Assembly (NCBI RefSeq): GCF_020731415.2
Contig: NZ_CP088276.1
Location: forward strand, 372,001-436,000
DNA length: 64,000 bases
Direction of reading: 5' to 3'
Origin: Phyllobacterium sp. T1293
Lineage (GTDB): Bacteria > Pseudomonadota > Alphaproteobacteria > Rhizobiales > Rhizobiaceae
The position numbers were made by a program, and so were the translations under genes. The notes beneath the pieces were generated by a model that saw nothing but the letters and a program-made list of their open reading frames with translations, searched no databases and was not told the origin of the DNA. Within the stretch, counting starts at the first letter, position 1, and every line of letters begins with the position of its first letter. Positions 35,056-43,766 of the stretch are shown piece after piece.

Positions 35056-36255
35056 ATGCTTGATCAGAACCCGGCAGGTGCGCCCGCAACGACGTTGCGG
35101 TCGTTGATTGCATCTGACGCTGAAGATTTGGCGCGTCAGCTGCAAGCTCATCAATCGCGCATTTTTCCGCCGACAGCGCAGAAAACAATCCGGATGTTTA
35201 CGCCCGCAGAGGCTGCCGATTTTATCGGTATTCACGAAGGGTATCTGCGCCAGATCGTGGCCGATGGTCATGGCCCGGCACCGCAGTCGAACGGACGCAG
35301 GCTTTATTCTGTCAATGATCTGGAAGAGCTGCGCCGTCTGCTTGACGCCAATGGCAAGAGTGCTGCGAAATATGTGCGGCATCGCCGGGATGGCGAAAAG
35401 CTGCAAATCATTTCGATCATGAATTTCAAGGGCGGTAGCGCGAAGACCACGACCTCAGCGCATCTGGCCCAGTATCTGGCACTGCGCGGCTATCGTGTGC
35501 TTGCCATTGATCTTGATCCTCAGGCGTCGCTCTCGGCCATGTTTGGCCACCAGCCGGAACTTGATGTCGATCAGAACGAGACGTTGTACGGCGCAATTCG
35601 CTATGGTGCTGAGCGCCGCCATATCACTGAAATCGTTCGGGCAACGTACACGCCAAACCTGCACATCATTCCGGGTAATCTGGAATTAATGGAGTTTGAG
35701 CACGAAACACCAAAGGTTCTTGCTGACAGGCGACCTGATACGATGTTTTTCTCCCGTATCGGCGAATGTCTTGCGGATATTGAATCTGCTTATGATGTGG
35801 TCATTCTCGATTGCCCACCGCAGTTGGGGTTTCTTTCGCTTTCAGCGCTTTGTGCGGCAACGGCAATTTTGATCACCGTTCATCCACAGATGCTTGACGT
35901 CATGTCCATGTCGCAGTTCCTGCACATGACCAGCGATCTCCTTGCTGTGGTCGAAAACGCAGGCGGCAAAACCGAATATGACTGGATGCGCTATTTGATT
36001 ACGCGTTTCGAGCCTAATGACGGCCCGCAAAATCAGATGGCCGGCTTTATGCGGTCAATTTTCGGTAATCGTGTTCTTGAAAGTGAGATGTTGAAGTCCA
36101 CGGCGATTTCCGATGCCGGTTTGACCAAACAAACTCTTTATGAGGTGGACCGTTCGCTGTTTACGCGCGGTACCTATGACCGGGCTTTGGAAAGCCTGAC
36201 GCTCGTTAATGGTGAAATTGAAGAATTGCTCCGTAGAACGTGGGGAAGGAAATAA
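35056..36255 (+). CDS. repA: RepA, ParA-like partition ATPase of repABC replicon
   Basis: 399 residues, normal for repABC RepA. An N-terminal HTH part (FTPAEAADFIGIHEGYLRQIV ... RRLYSVNDLEELRRLL, residues ~50-100) precedes the ParA ATPase: deviant Walker A in MNFKGGSAKTTTSAHLAQY, LAIDLDPQASLSAMFG (Walker A' Asp), and VVILDCPPQLGFLSLSAL (Walker B). It segregates the replicon with RepB and represses the repABC promoter. ATG 35056 is chosen with GAGAGG 9 bases upstream; a TTG at 35050 is in frame but weaker. Four bases separate its stop from repB. Confidence 0.96.
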   Translation: MLDQNPAGAPATTLRSLIASDAEDLARQLQAHQSRIFPPTAQKTIRMFTPAEAADFIGIHEGYLRQIVADGHGPAPQSNGRRLYSVNDLEELRRLLDANGKSAAKYVRHRRDGEKLQIISIMNFKGGSAKTTTSAHLAQYLALRGYRVLAIDLDPQASLSAMFGHQPELDVDQNETLYGAIRYGAERRHITEIVRATYTPNLHIIPGNLELMEFEHETPKVLADRRPDTMFFSRIGECLADIESAYDVVILDCPPQLGFLSLSALCAATAILITVHPQMLDVMSMSQFLHMTSDLLAVVENAGGKTEYDWMRYLITRFEPNDGPQNQMAGFMRSIFGNRVLESEMLKSTAISDAGLTKQTLYEVDRSLFTRGTYDRALESLTLVNGEIEELLRRTWGRK

Positions 36256-36258
36256 CCC

Positions 36259-37269
36259 ATGGCACGTAAAAACCTGTTTGAAATGACGCCTGAAAGCGAC
36301 GAAGCAGAATCTGCAGCGCCCGTGAGGACAACGCTGGGACGGCCGCTGCTTGGTCTTGACCGCCCTTTGCGGCCTGCAAGCCCTGTAGGGGCCATATCGC
36401 AGTCGCTCGATGGTATTTCCGCCAAGGCACAGCGGGCTGACGAAATTGAAAAGCGCCTTGCAGAAGGGCAGGCGATCATTGAGCTTGACCCTTCCCTTGT
36501 GGACGCTTCTTTCGTTGTTGATCGTCTCGGTGTTGATGCCGATGATCAATCAGGCCTGGTTGTACAGATCCGCGAACATGGACAACAGGTTCCCATTCTG
36601 GTGCGTCCGCATCCTGAAAGGGAAGGGCGGTTTCAGGTTGCCTATGGGCATAGGCGCTTGGCGGCCGTTAAAGAGATCGGCGGCAAGGTCAAGGCAGTTG
36701 TACGTGACCTTACCGACGAGCAGCTGATTGTTTCGCAGGGCCAAGAGAACAACTCACGCACTGATCTGTCGTTTGTCGAGCGCTGCTATTTCGCTGCAAA
36801 GCTGGAGACCAAGGGCTTTAACCGTGAGACGATCATGTCATCGCTCGGCGTCGATAAGGCGGCATTATCGCGCATGATCGCTCTTGTTAAGCGCATCCCA
36901 TCGCCCTTGATTGAAGCGATTGGCCCAGCACCAGCGTTCGGGCGGCAGCGCTGGGCTGAGATCGCCGACATGCTCGAAGATAAATCGAAGCGCGCGCGAG
37001 CGCTGAAACACATCGATGATGCGGATTTTCTTGCTGCGAAAAGCGATGCACGCTTCCAAATCATCTTCGATCTCATGAAAATTACCAAAGATAAGCCGCG
37101 GGTAACGGCCTGGACTGCGCCAGATGGGACATCTCCGGCGAAGATCAAGGAAACCGATGCGGCACTTAGTATAGCATTCGACAAACGGATTGGTTCGCAA
37201 TTTGGCGCTTTCGTTGAGCGCAAGCTGCTGACTTTGTTTGAAGAATTCCAGAAGGAAACAGGAGACTAG
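36259..37269 (+). CDS. repB: RepB, ParB-like partition protein of repABC replicon
   Basis: 336 residues. The ParB/Spo0J N-terminal nuclease-fold region is clear: LVVQIREHGQQVPILVRPHP, FQVAYGHRRLAAVKEIG (arginine patch), VSQGQENNSRTDLSFVERCYFA, then an HTH in TIMSSLGVDKAALSRMIALVKRIP. The C-terminal part is the RepB-specific dimerisation region. It binds the parS palindromes upstream of repA and works with RepA in partition and repression. GGGGAAGGAAATAACCC precedes the ATG. It is followed by the antisense RNA gene and repC. Confidence 0.96.
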   Translation: MARKNLFEMTPESDEAESAAPVRTTLGRPLLGLDRPLRPASPVGAISQSLDGISAKAQRADEIEKRLAEGQAIIELDPSLVDASFVVDRLGVDADDQSGLVVQIREHGQQVPILVRPHPEREGRFQVAYGHRRLAAVKEIGGKVKAVVRDLTDEQLIVSQGQENNSRTDLSFVERCYFAAKLETKGFNRETIMSSLGVDKAALSRMIALVKRIPSPLIEAIGPAPAFGRQRWAEIADMLEDKSKRARALKHIDDADFLAAKSDARFQIIFDLMKITKDKPRVTAWTAPDGTSPAKIKETDAALSIAFDKRIGSQFGAFVERKLLTLFEEFQKETGD

Positions 37270-37281
37270 ACACCGCAAAAG

Positions 37282-37331
37282 AAAAAAGCTCCCGAACGTT
37301 GCCGTCGCGGAAGCCCTTCTCACAGTGTGGT
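37282..37331 (-). ncRNA. incA: Antisense counter-transcribed RNA (ctRNA) controlling repC
   Basis: Between repB and repC, the minus strand carries a short transcription unit: promoter at 37338-37366, then ~50 bases ending in an intrinsic terminator (GCTTCCG/CGGGAGC stem, plus-strand 37288-37294 and 37308-37314) and a TTTTTT run (37282-37287). This matches the small ctRNA found in this position in repABC replicons, which pairs with the repC leader and lowers RepC synthesis, setting copy number and incompatibility. The exact 5' end is estimated. Confidence 0.82.
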
Positions 37332-37337
37332 AACTTG

Positions 37338-37366
37338 AGAATCGCATTTCCGGGAATCAGTGTCAA
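37338..37366 (-). promoter_or_regulatory. ctRNA promoter
   Basis: On the minus strand a perfect TTGACA -35 (plus 37361-37366) and GATTCT -10 (plus 37338-37343) are separated by 17 bases. The predicted start is near 37331. Confidence 0.75.
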
Positions 37367-37425
37367 GAGTAATTGGCGTCGTTTGGGCGAGCGGAGATCT
37401 TTTGCCTATTGAAAGGTAGAGGACG

Positions 37426-38811
37426 ATGCAGTCGGGGAATGCATTCACGACGCCCTTTGGGCGGCGATCGCTGTCGCTTGGCATGCTGGCAACGCAGGCC
37501 AGCGCGATGGAGGTCGATCCAGAGGCTTCGGTCGACAAATGGAAACTGTTTCGCGCATTGTGCGAGGCAAGGGCGCTGATCGGGATTTCCGACCGGGCGC
37601 TGGTGGTGCTGAATGCGCTTTTGACGTTCTATCCGCACAATGAACTGAGTGAGACGAGCGGGCTGGTGGTGTTTCCATCCAATGCGCAACTGTCATTGCG
37701 CGCCCATGGCATGGCACCGGCAACCCTGCGCCGGCATTTGAGCGCGCTGGTGGAAACCGGCCTGATCTTTCGTAAAGACAGCCCCAATGGCAAGCGCTAT
37801 GCGCGCAAGCCACGAACAGGGGCGACAGGGACAGGGGAGGGCGGTGAGGCATTTGGCTTCTCGCTGGCCCCGCTGGTGGTGCGCGCCCAGGAGTTCGAGG
37901 CGATGGCCGAAGACGTGCGCTCTGAACGGCTGCAGCTGAAGCTGATGAAGGAAAAGGTGACGCTGCTGCGCCGTGATATCGTCAAGCTGATCGAGCTTGG
38001 CTTTGAGGAAATGCCAGAAATCGACTGGAGCGGCCACTACACGGCGTTTCGCGCGGTGATGGATGATATTCCGCGCCAGGCAACGATCCGCGATCTGGAG
38101 CCAGTTGTGGACGGGCTTGAGTGCATCCAGCTGGAGATCTGCAAGTTGTTGCAGGATAAGCTGAATTTACGACAAACAAGCGCCAGAGAGTCTCATTCTG
38201 AGCGCCACAAACAAAATTCAAATACAAAATCCACTTCTGAACTTGAACCCGGCTTCAGAAAAACCCAAGGCCAAACCCACGTGCCAAACACTGCACCGGA
38301 TGTGCCTGCTAAAACGACAGAGGTTGAAACAAGCAATACAGGATCAGAAAACCCTGACAGGGCAGGGCGGCTGGCGGCTGTGGCAACTGGCCCGGCGGGT
38401 CGTGCTGCGGTAGAACCCGCTGATTTGCCCGCCAGCGAGGCTTTTGCCTCCGCCTTTGATGCAAAGCCGGTTCCGCTCGGTCTTGTCCGTCAGGCTTGCC
38501 CCGATATAGCAGCCTATGCCAGGAACGGCCTTGCCAGCTGGTCCGAACTGATGGGCGCCGCCATTGTCGTGCGCTCCATGCTCGGTGTCAGCCCATCCGC
38601 CTACGAGGAAGCCTGCTCGGTGCTTGGCCAGGAAAACGCCGCCATCGCCATGGCCTGCATCCTGCAAAGGGCCGATCAGATCAATTCTGCCGGCGGTTAT
38701 CTCAGATCTCTCACCGACAAAGCCGCAAACGGCGAATTCTCCGTCTGGCCCATGCTGCTTGCCCAGCTGCGCGCAAATGGCCAACACGTCAGAATTGTCA
38801 AAGAAAAGTGA
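37426..38811 (+). CDS. repC: RepC, replication initiator of repABC replicon
   Basis: 461 residues; RepC is the only essential replication initiator of these replicons. The N-terminal part carries FGRRSLSLGMLATQ, typical of RepC, and a winged HTH in SNAQLSLRAHGMAPATLRRHLSALVETGLIFRKDSPNGKRYARK (residues ~85-130), then the RepC_C part after a linker rich in polar residues (GSENPDRAGRLAAVATG). It ends with the conserved LIRQACPDIAAYARNGLASWSEL-like block (residues ~349-370). AGAGGA lies before the ATG. It is ~60 residues longer than many RepCs, mostly in the linker. The gene contains the likely origin (AT-rich segment). Confidence 0.96.
   Translation: MQSGNAFTTPFGRRSLSLGMLATQASAMEVDPEASVDKWKLFRALCEARALIGISDRALVVLNALLTFYPHNELSETSGLVVFPSNAQLSLRAHGMAPATLRRHLSALVETGLIFRKDSPNGKRYARKPRTGATGTGEGGEAFGFSLAPLVVRAQEFEAMAEDVRSERLQLKLMKEKVTLLRRDIVKLIELGFEEMPEIDWSGHYTAFRAVMDDIPRQATIRDLEPVVDGLECIQLEICKLLQDKLNLRQTSARESHSERHKQNSNTKSTSELEPGFRKTQGQTHVPNTAPDVPAKTTEVETSNTGSENPDRAGRLAAVATGPAGRAAVEPADLPASEAFASAFDAKPVPLGLVRQACPDIAAYARNGLASWSELMGAAIVVRSMLGVSPSAYEEACSVLGQENAAIAMACILQRADQINSAGGYLRSLTDKAANGEFSVWPMLLAQLRANGQHVRIVKEK
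38160..38260 (+). other. oriV: Candidate replication origin (oriV) within repC
   Basis: An AT-rich, A-tract-containing stretch (strongest 38201-38245) interrupts the otherwise GC-rich repC frame in the linker region. In studied repABC replicons the origin lies in an AT-rich part of the repC coding sequence; location here is inferred from that and composition. Confidence 0.55.
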
Positions 38812-39424
38812 GGGGGTGGCTCATACGCGAACAACCAACCAAAACTGCGCGGTCAGTCCTGTGCGGACGAAACCCATGGCCTATCCGGTATTGGGGCCAC
38901 TGGAATATCGGCAATACCAACCCGAATTTTGCTGTTTTGTACAAACTAGAAAGTTATCAGAAAATGAACGTTTGAAAATGCCGATAAGGCGAAAACAGGG
39001 TGAACAGGAGAATGAAGCGGGAAAGCGGAAAGGGCAGAGGAGGCCGAAAACGTTGAACAAATACAGGGCTGTAGCGGCGAGTAGATGCGGGAAAATCATC
39101 AAGATTGGGCAAATGGGCGGACGGAGAGTGGGTTTCGGCGTTATAAGATAGCATAGTAGGTCCGTAACCCAAGAGTAATGAGGTATTAGTCCATAGCGAG
39201 GAAGCTATTATTATAATAAATTCTGAATAACAGAGATTATGTAATAAAATCAACGGTGATATGTCTATGCTGACTGCTGAAGCTCCTTCGAATTAAGCAT
39301 AAGCCGGGGCAAATGTTGTCGCTGCGATGAGCTACCATTCATATACAACACGTATGCTCGCCATGTGCTCATCAGCGCAGTTCCGCCAATTGCTGAGCTA
39401 ATGACGTCAAACGACCGGAATGGA
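38812..39424. other. Intergenic region after repC
   Basis: About 610 bases with no gene I can support. Short frames such as 38957-39253 (minus) have no recognisable product. It becomes AT-rich after 39170. No clear terminator, parS or transposon end is seen. Confidence 0.5.
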
Positions 39425-41932
39425 TCAAAATTGAACATTCAGCTTGGCATTAAAGCCGTGCTCTTGAGAGAGCGAGCCAATCTGACCTTGGTATGCGAGC
39501 CCGATCGACGCGTTCTCCATGAGATTGACGTTAATATCTGCTTCAAGAAGCGCGGTGTCTTTTGCAATTGGTGTGCCCATAACACTGAATACTTCACCGC
39601 CGCTGAAGGCCAATGTCGATGCCGGGCTTATATCGCCAAAGGCATGCCGCCAGCCAATGCCGCCGCGTACGGCCACGGGCACAGCACCAAACAGTAAATC
39701 GGTGGAAGTTCGCAATCCGAGTGTTGTAAAGGTGGCGCTGGTCGAACCGTTAGATCCACTCAACGCGGCTGCTTCGCCTTTTTCCCGGAACCCGTCCGCC
39801 CTCAGATGTACATAGGCCAGGTTGCCATATGGTTCGAACGATGTCTTGCCTATATCCATGCGGTAGGCAAGTTCACCGAAGGTCTGAAAGGTGCCGGCAT
39901 CGTAGTCACTTGAAAGCCTATCGGAAAAGCCCGGAAGCGTGACTGATCTCTGGGTTTCCATGCGATGCCACGTATAGGCGAGACCAGTACGAAAACCGAG
40001 ATTGCCGCGCTGCGTGCCAGCATAAAGACCGACATGATAGTTGTCGCTCGAACCGGACGATGCGCGTTCGTCTACGGTGAAGGACGTATGACTATAGCCA
40101 GCCAGAATACCGAGCCGCCATGTTTCGTCGACAAGGGCGTCGCCGCCTGCCAGAAAGCCTCCGGTCGAGCGATCGAGGCGGGCGGCATTACCGTTTCCGT
40201 CCATATGCCCCCACGCTCCGAAGCCGCGGCCCCAGACAGAGAACTTTTCGCTCGTTGCCCGGACGGCTTGAGATCCATCCGGTCCGTATGCCATCACAGG
40301 AAGGGGCGATGCTCCTACGCCATCGAATGCCGAACGAATGCGCTCATTCGCGGAATCGCGGATAAAATGGCTATCCTCTATAAGAGCGCCCCGTGCGGAA
40401 GCATGGACCTCGCCCGAGAGTTGGTTAAAGGCATTGCGCGATTCCTGGGTAGTCAGGAATAGAATGTGGTCGTGGATAGTATTGCCACCGCCGAGCGCTT
40501 CGCTTGCTGCCGCCACGGAGCGCTGATTGAAAGTGTTTGCCACATCGGCAAAACGCGTCGTCGAGCGCGTGGTATCCAGGAAGACATTTGTTGGATCGTA
40601 GACCAATCGGAAGTCGATGAAAGGCGAATCGTTGGCCAGCGCTCCAGTTAGCCCGCCATATATGCCGTTGACGCCGCCCGCAGCTGTTAAAAGAGTGTAG
40701 CGTGTATTGATTGAAGCCATGCCCTGTTGCACCAGCTTGATTTGAGCGCCGCTGTCGATTGCTGCACTCCCTGCAATTTCGATGAGGTCGGAAGACTTGC
40801 CGAGCCCTGCTTCGTAGATGGAGCTCGCTTGCTGGGCATAATTGCCGATCACGGTGAGCGCGGCAACCTGCAGATTCGGACTAAAGACACTCCCGGGCGC
40901 GATGGTGCCTCCGCCGGCAATGGTCATCGCGCCAAATGATCCAGTGCCGGCGATGATGCCGCCATTGTTCGCCTGTGCGATTCCTCTGATTTTCCCATCA
41001 TTGCCCAGAAGGCCGGAGGTGCTCACGTCATGGGAGATGGAAGCCGTTTCTGTTAGCAGCAGACCGGCACCTGAAGCGACGGTTGTTATCCCGGAATAGC
41101 TGTTGGCGCCGCTCAGGGTCTGTACGCCCCCGGCCACAGTTAAGCTGCCGCCCATATTCTTACTGTCAGGGTCAAGATCGTTGATACTACCGGCAAAAGT
41201 GTCTCCTGCTGCGGTCAATATCAGGGTTCTGGTACCCAGCTGGACTGTCCCGGTTTTACTGCCGCTCAAGCTACGAATGCGGGCATCGTCGTAGGCATCC
41301 GAAATTCCCCAGTTGTCATTGCCATTTCCATGCTCGGAAATATTAAGCGTGCCATCTGCGACCACCTTGGCGGAGTTCTCGATACTGCCAAGTCCAGCCA
41401 GAGACAGAAAAGCGCCACCATTGATATTGGTCGCGCCCCTATATGTATTGATATTGGTCATCCGCGCGTTTGTACCCGTATCGAGCGCCAGTGTCCCGGA
41501 ACCGGATACCACGCCGGCGATACCCAACCACCCCTGATTGCCCATCTGGGTGGTGATCTTGTTCAACTGCGGTTTGTCAGCTGAGGACGCATCGGTTGTG
41601 AAGTTGTTGGCACTCACGAAATAGGACGTATAAGCGGTGGCCTTGTTCCACAGGTCGTACATTACCGAATTGTTGTGGAAAAAGGGCAAACCTATAATCA
41701 GACCCGCCCCATCACCCTCACCGGAAAGCCGGGCAATCTTGATGTTGTTGAATGTGACCGCACTGCCATTATCGCCTGGCTTCTGTATGGAAAACGTATC
41801 TATTTTCCCGTTATTGGGATCGCTGGCGTTGTTCTCCTTTATCTCGAGACCCGCGTCTGCCAGAGTCTTGATTATTCCCTTCTGGGTGAGAAAAACTGCT
41901 CCTCGATGGGATAAAAGCTCGAGCTGAAGCAA
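39425..41932 (-). CDS. Autotransporter (type V secretion) protein, N-terminally truncated
   Basis: 835 residues. The C-terminal ~275 residues form the AT-2 type beta-barrel, starting SVWGRGFGAWGHMDGNGNAA and ending with an aromatic residue (AKLNVQF) as outer-membrane proteins do. The passenger includes autotransporter-associated beta-strand repeats (TLALDTGTN, TNINTYRGATNINGG, LSLAGLGSIENSAKV, GVQTLSGANSYSGITTV). No signal peptide is present: the frame begins directly after a TGA stop with TTG (41932) and internal passenger-like sequence. Only 136 bases separate it from the preceding gene, with no missing N-terminal in another frame. It is thus probably a 5'-deleted remnant, unless a non-classical start is used. 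The barrel and passenger frame is intact. Confidence 0.8.
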   Translation of the reverse strand: MLQLELLSHRGAVFLTQKGIIKTLADAGLEIKENNASDPNNGKIDTFSIQKPGDNGSAVTFNNIKIARLSGEGDGAGLIIGLPFFHNNSVMYDLWNKATAYTSYFVSANNFTTDASSADKPQLNKITTQMGNQGWLGIAGVVSGSGTLALDTGTNARMTNINTYRGATNINGGAFLSLAGLGSIENSAKVVADGTLNISEHGNGNDNWGISDAYDDARIRSLSGSKTGTVQLGTRTLILTAAGDTFAGSINDLDPDSKNMGGSLTVAGGVQTLSGANSYSGITTVASGAGLLLTETASISHDVSTSGLLGNDGKIRGIAQANNGGIIAGTGSFGAMTIAGGGTIAPGSVFSPNLQVAALTVIGNYAQQASSIYEAGLGKSSDLIEIAGSAAIDSGAQIKLVQQGMASINTRYTLLTAAGGVNGIYGGLTGALANDSPFIDFRLVYDPTNVFLDTTRSTTRFADVANTFNQRSVAAASEALGGGNTIHDHILFLTTQESRNAFNQLSGEVHASARGALIEDSHFIRDSANERIRSAFDGVGASPLPVMAYGPDGSQAVRATSEKFSVWGRGFGAWGHMDGNGNAARLDRSTGGFLAGGDALVDETWRLGILAGYSHTSFTVDERASSGSSDNYHVGLYAGTQRGNLGFRTGLAYTWHRMETQRSVTLPGFSDRLSSDYDAGTFQTFGELAYRMDIGKTSFEPYGNLAYVHLRADGFREKGEAAALSGSNGSTSATFTTLGLRTSTDLLFGAVPVAVRGGIGWRHAFGDISPASTLAFSGGEVFSVMGTPIAKDTALLEADINVNLMENASIGLAYQGQIGSLSQEHGFNAKLNVQF

Positions 41933-42068
41933 TCAATCTCCCCTCCGGGATCGGCACGAAGGCGCTCTCAGGAGAGGTAAAGGTGACCAGTCATAGGTGA
42001 TCGCGTTCTAGCTGTGGCGCCAGGCCTCTACCTTATTCACCATGGTTCCGACACTGCCACACAATTCC

Positions 42069-43766
42069 TCATGCTCTCTCCGAAAAGTCATCTTTGAGGT
42101 GTCGGGCTCTCGGATCTGGGATCGGCACGGCTGCTATAAGCGCCTTCGTATAATCGTCCTGTGGATTTTCAAACACCGCGCGTCGGGTTCCCGTTTCGAC
42201 GATACGCCCGCCACGCATGACAGCGACGTGGTGGGACATTCGCTCAACCACGGCCATGTCATGCGAGATGAAGAGATAGGCAAGCCCCATCGTCTCCTGC
42301 AATTCGAGCATGAGATCAAGCACGCGTGCCCGCACCGAGACATCAAGCGCCGCAACACTTTCATCGGCAACAATAAGTTTTGGCTGCAGGGCCAGCGCCC
42401 GCGCAATGCAGATGCGCTGGCGCTGGCCTCCGGAAAATTCGTGCGGATAGCGTGTCGCCGCGTCGGGCTGCAAACCAACGCGTCGCAATAGTTCAGCTAC
42501 CCGGTCATCGCGTTCGCTCCGCCCGCCAAGGCCGTGAATGATCAACGGTTCGGCAATAGCGGCACCAACCGCCATGCGCGGATCGAGCGAGGCATAAGGG
42601 TCCTGAAAAATCATCTGTGCCGAACGACGCACCGGCTGCATCTGGCGTGCGTTCAGCCCGGCAATGTTCCTGTTGTCGATGACGACATCGCCGGTGAAGG
42701 GGATCAGCCCAAGAACCGCCTTCCCTGTGGTTGATTTGCCGGAACCGCTTTCGCCAACAAGCCCCAATGTTTCGCAGGGACGTAGCTCAAACGAGACATC
42801 ATTGACGGCGGCAGGGTGTGGTTTGCCTTTGAACAGCCATCGGGCGGGGCTGCCATAGGTCACATTCAGATTGCGCACATGCAGGATCGGCGAGGGTGAT
42901 GGGGGAACAGCGGTTGCTGCCTGCGGGCTGACACGGGGCGGGCCATCGGTGCCTGTGTGGGCACCAAGACGGGGGACAGCCGCCAGCAATTCCTGTGTAT
43001 AGGCTTGCGTGGGTTTCTCGAAGATCGACAGCGCGTCATCCTGTTCAATGATGCGCCCGTTCTGCATGACCGCAACGCGGTCGGCCATTTCGGCAACAAC
43101 GCCCATATCGTGGGTGATCAGGATGATCGATGCGCCGAATTCCTGTTTCAACTCACGCATCAGTTTGAGGATTTGTGCCTGCACTGTCACATCAAGCGCC
43201 GTGGTCGGCTCATCGGCAATCAGCACTTTCGGACGGCAGGACAGCGCCATGGCAATCATGACGCGTTGGCGCATTCCCCCGGAAAGCTCATGCGGATACT
43301 GGGTCATACGACGTGCCGGGTCGGTGATATGCACGGCGTCCAGCATCTGACGTGCAATCGTCTGCGCCGTGCCGCCTTCGCTGCCCTGATGTTCGGAAAT
43401 GGCCTCGGTCAGTTGTGCTCCAATCGACATCACAGGATTGAGCGAGGTCATCGGCTCCTGAAACACCATGGCCACATCGCCGCCTCGCACGCTGCGCATG
43501 GCACGATTTGACAGGGCCACCAGATTCTTCTCGCCAAGATGAATACTGCCCGATGCCACCTGCAACGACGCTTTCGGCAGCAACCCCATGATGGAAAGAG
43601 ACGTTACCGATTTGCCCGAACCGGATTCGCCCGCGATGCACAGCGTCTCCCCCAGATTAAGGTCAAAACTGATATCATCAAGAACCCGCCGCCGGCCTTC
43701 CGGCGTGCGGGCATCGACACAGAGATTGCAGACAGTCAGAACAGGCGTTGGGCTAAGCACAGTCAC
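42069..43766 (-). CDS. ABC transporter ATPase, double-domain (dipeptide/amide importer, DppD-DppF fusion type)
   Basis: 565 residues containing two nucleotide-binding domains in tandem. NBD1 has Walker A GESGSGKSVTSLS, signature ELSGGMRQRVMIAMAL and Walker B VLIADEPTTALD (residues ~45-195); NBD2 has GESGSGKSTTGKAV, EFSGGQRQRICIARAL and LIVADESVAALD (~335-490), with a Ser where Pro is normal. It powers the importer of the upstream permeases and binding protein. GsiA/YliA-type fused ATPases are the closest relatives. Its GTG start (43766) overlaps the stop of the amidase by 4 bases. It is the last gene of the amide operon. Confidence 0.94.
   Translation of the reverse strand: MTVLSPTPVLTVCNLCVDARTPEGRRRVLDDISFDLNLGETLCIAGESGSGKSVTSLSIMGLLPKASLQVASGSIHLGEKNLVALSNRAMRSVRGGDVAMVFQEPMTSLNPVMSIGAQLTEAISEHQGSEGGTAQTIARQMLDAVHITDPARRMTQYPHELSGGMRQRVMIAMALSCRPKVLIADEPTTALDVTVQAQILKLMRELKQEFGASIILITHDMGVVAEMADRVAVMQNGRIIEQDDALSIFEKPTQAYTQELLAAVPRLGAHTGTDGPPRVSPQAATAVPPSPSPILHVRNLNVTYGSPARWLFKGKPHPAAVNDVSFELRPCETLGLVGESGSGKSTTGKAVLGLIPFTGDVVIDNRNIAGLNARQMQPVRRSAQMIFQDPYASLDPRMAVGAAIAEPLIIHGLGGRSERDDRVAELLRRVGLQPDAATRYPHEFSGGQRQRICIARALALQPKLIVADESVAALDVSVRARVLDLMLELQETMGLAYLFISHDMAVVERMSHHVAVMRGGRIVETGTRRAVFENPQDDYTKALIAAVPIPDPRARHLKDDFSERA

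Noticed and set aside
38930-38950. TTTTGTACAAAC near the repC end considered as a third parS
   Set aside because: It does not fit GTT-N4-GC-N4-AAC; spacing and centre differ.
38957-39253. 98-codon minus-strand frame after repC
   Set aside because: AT-rich, no recognisable product and no ribosome-binding site.
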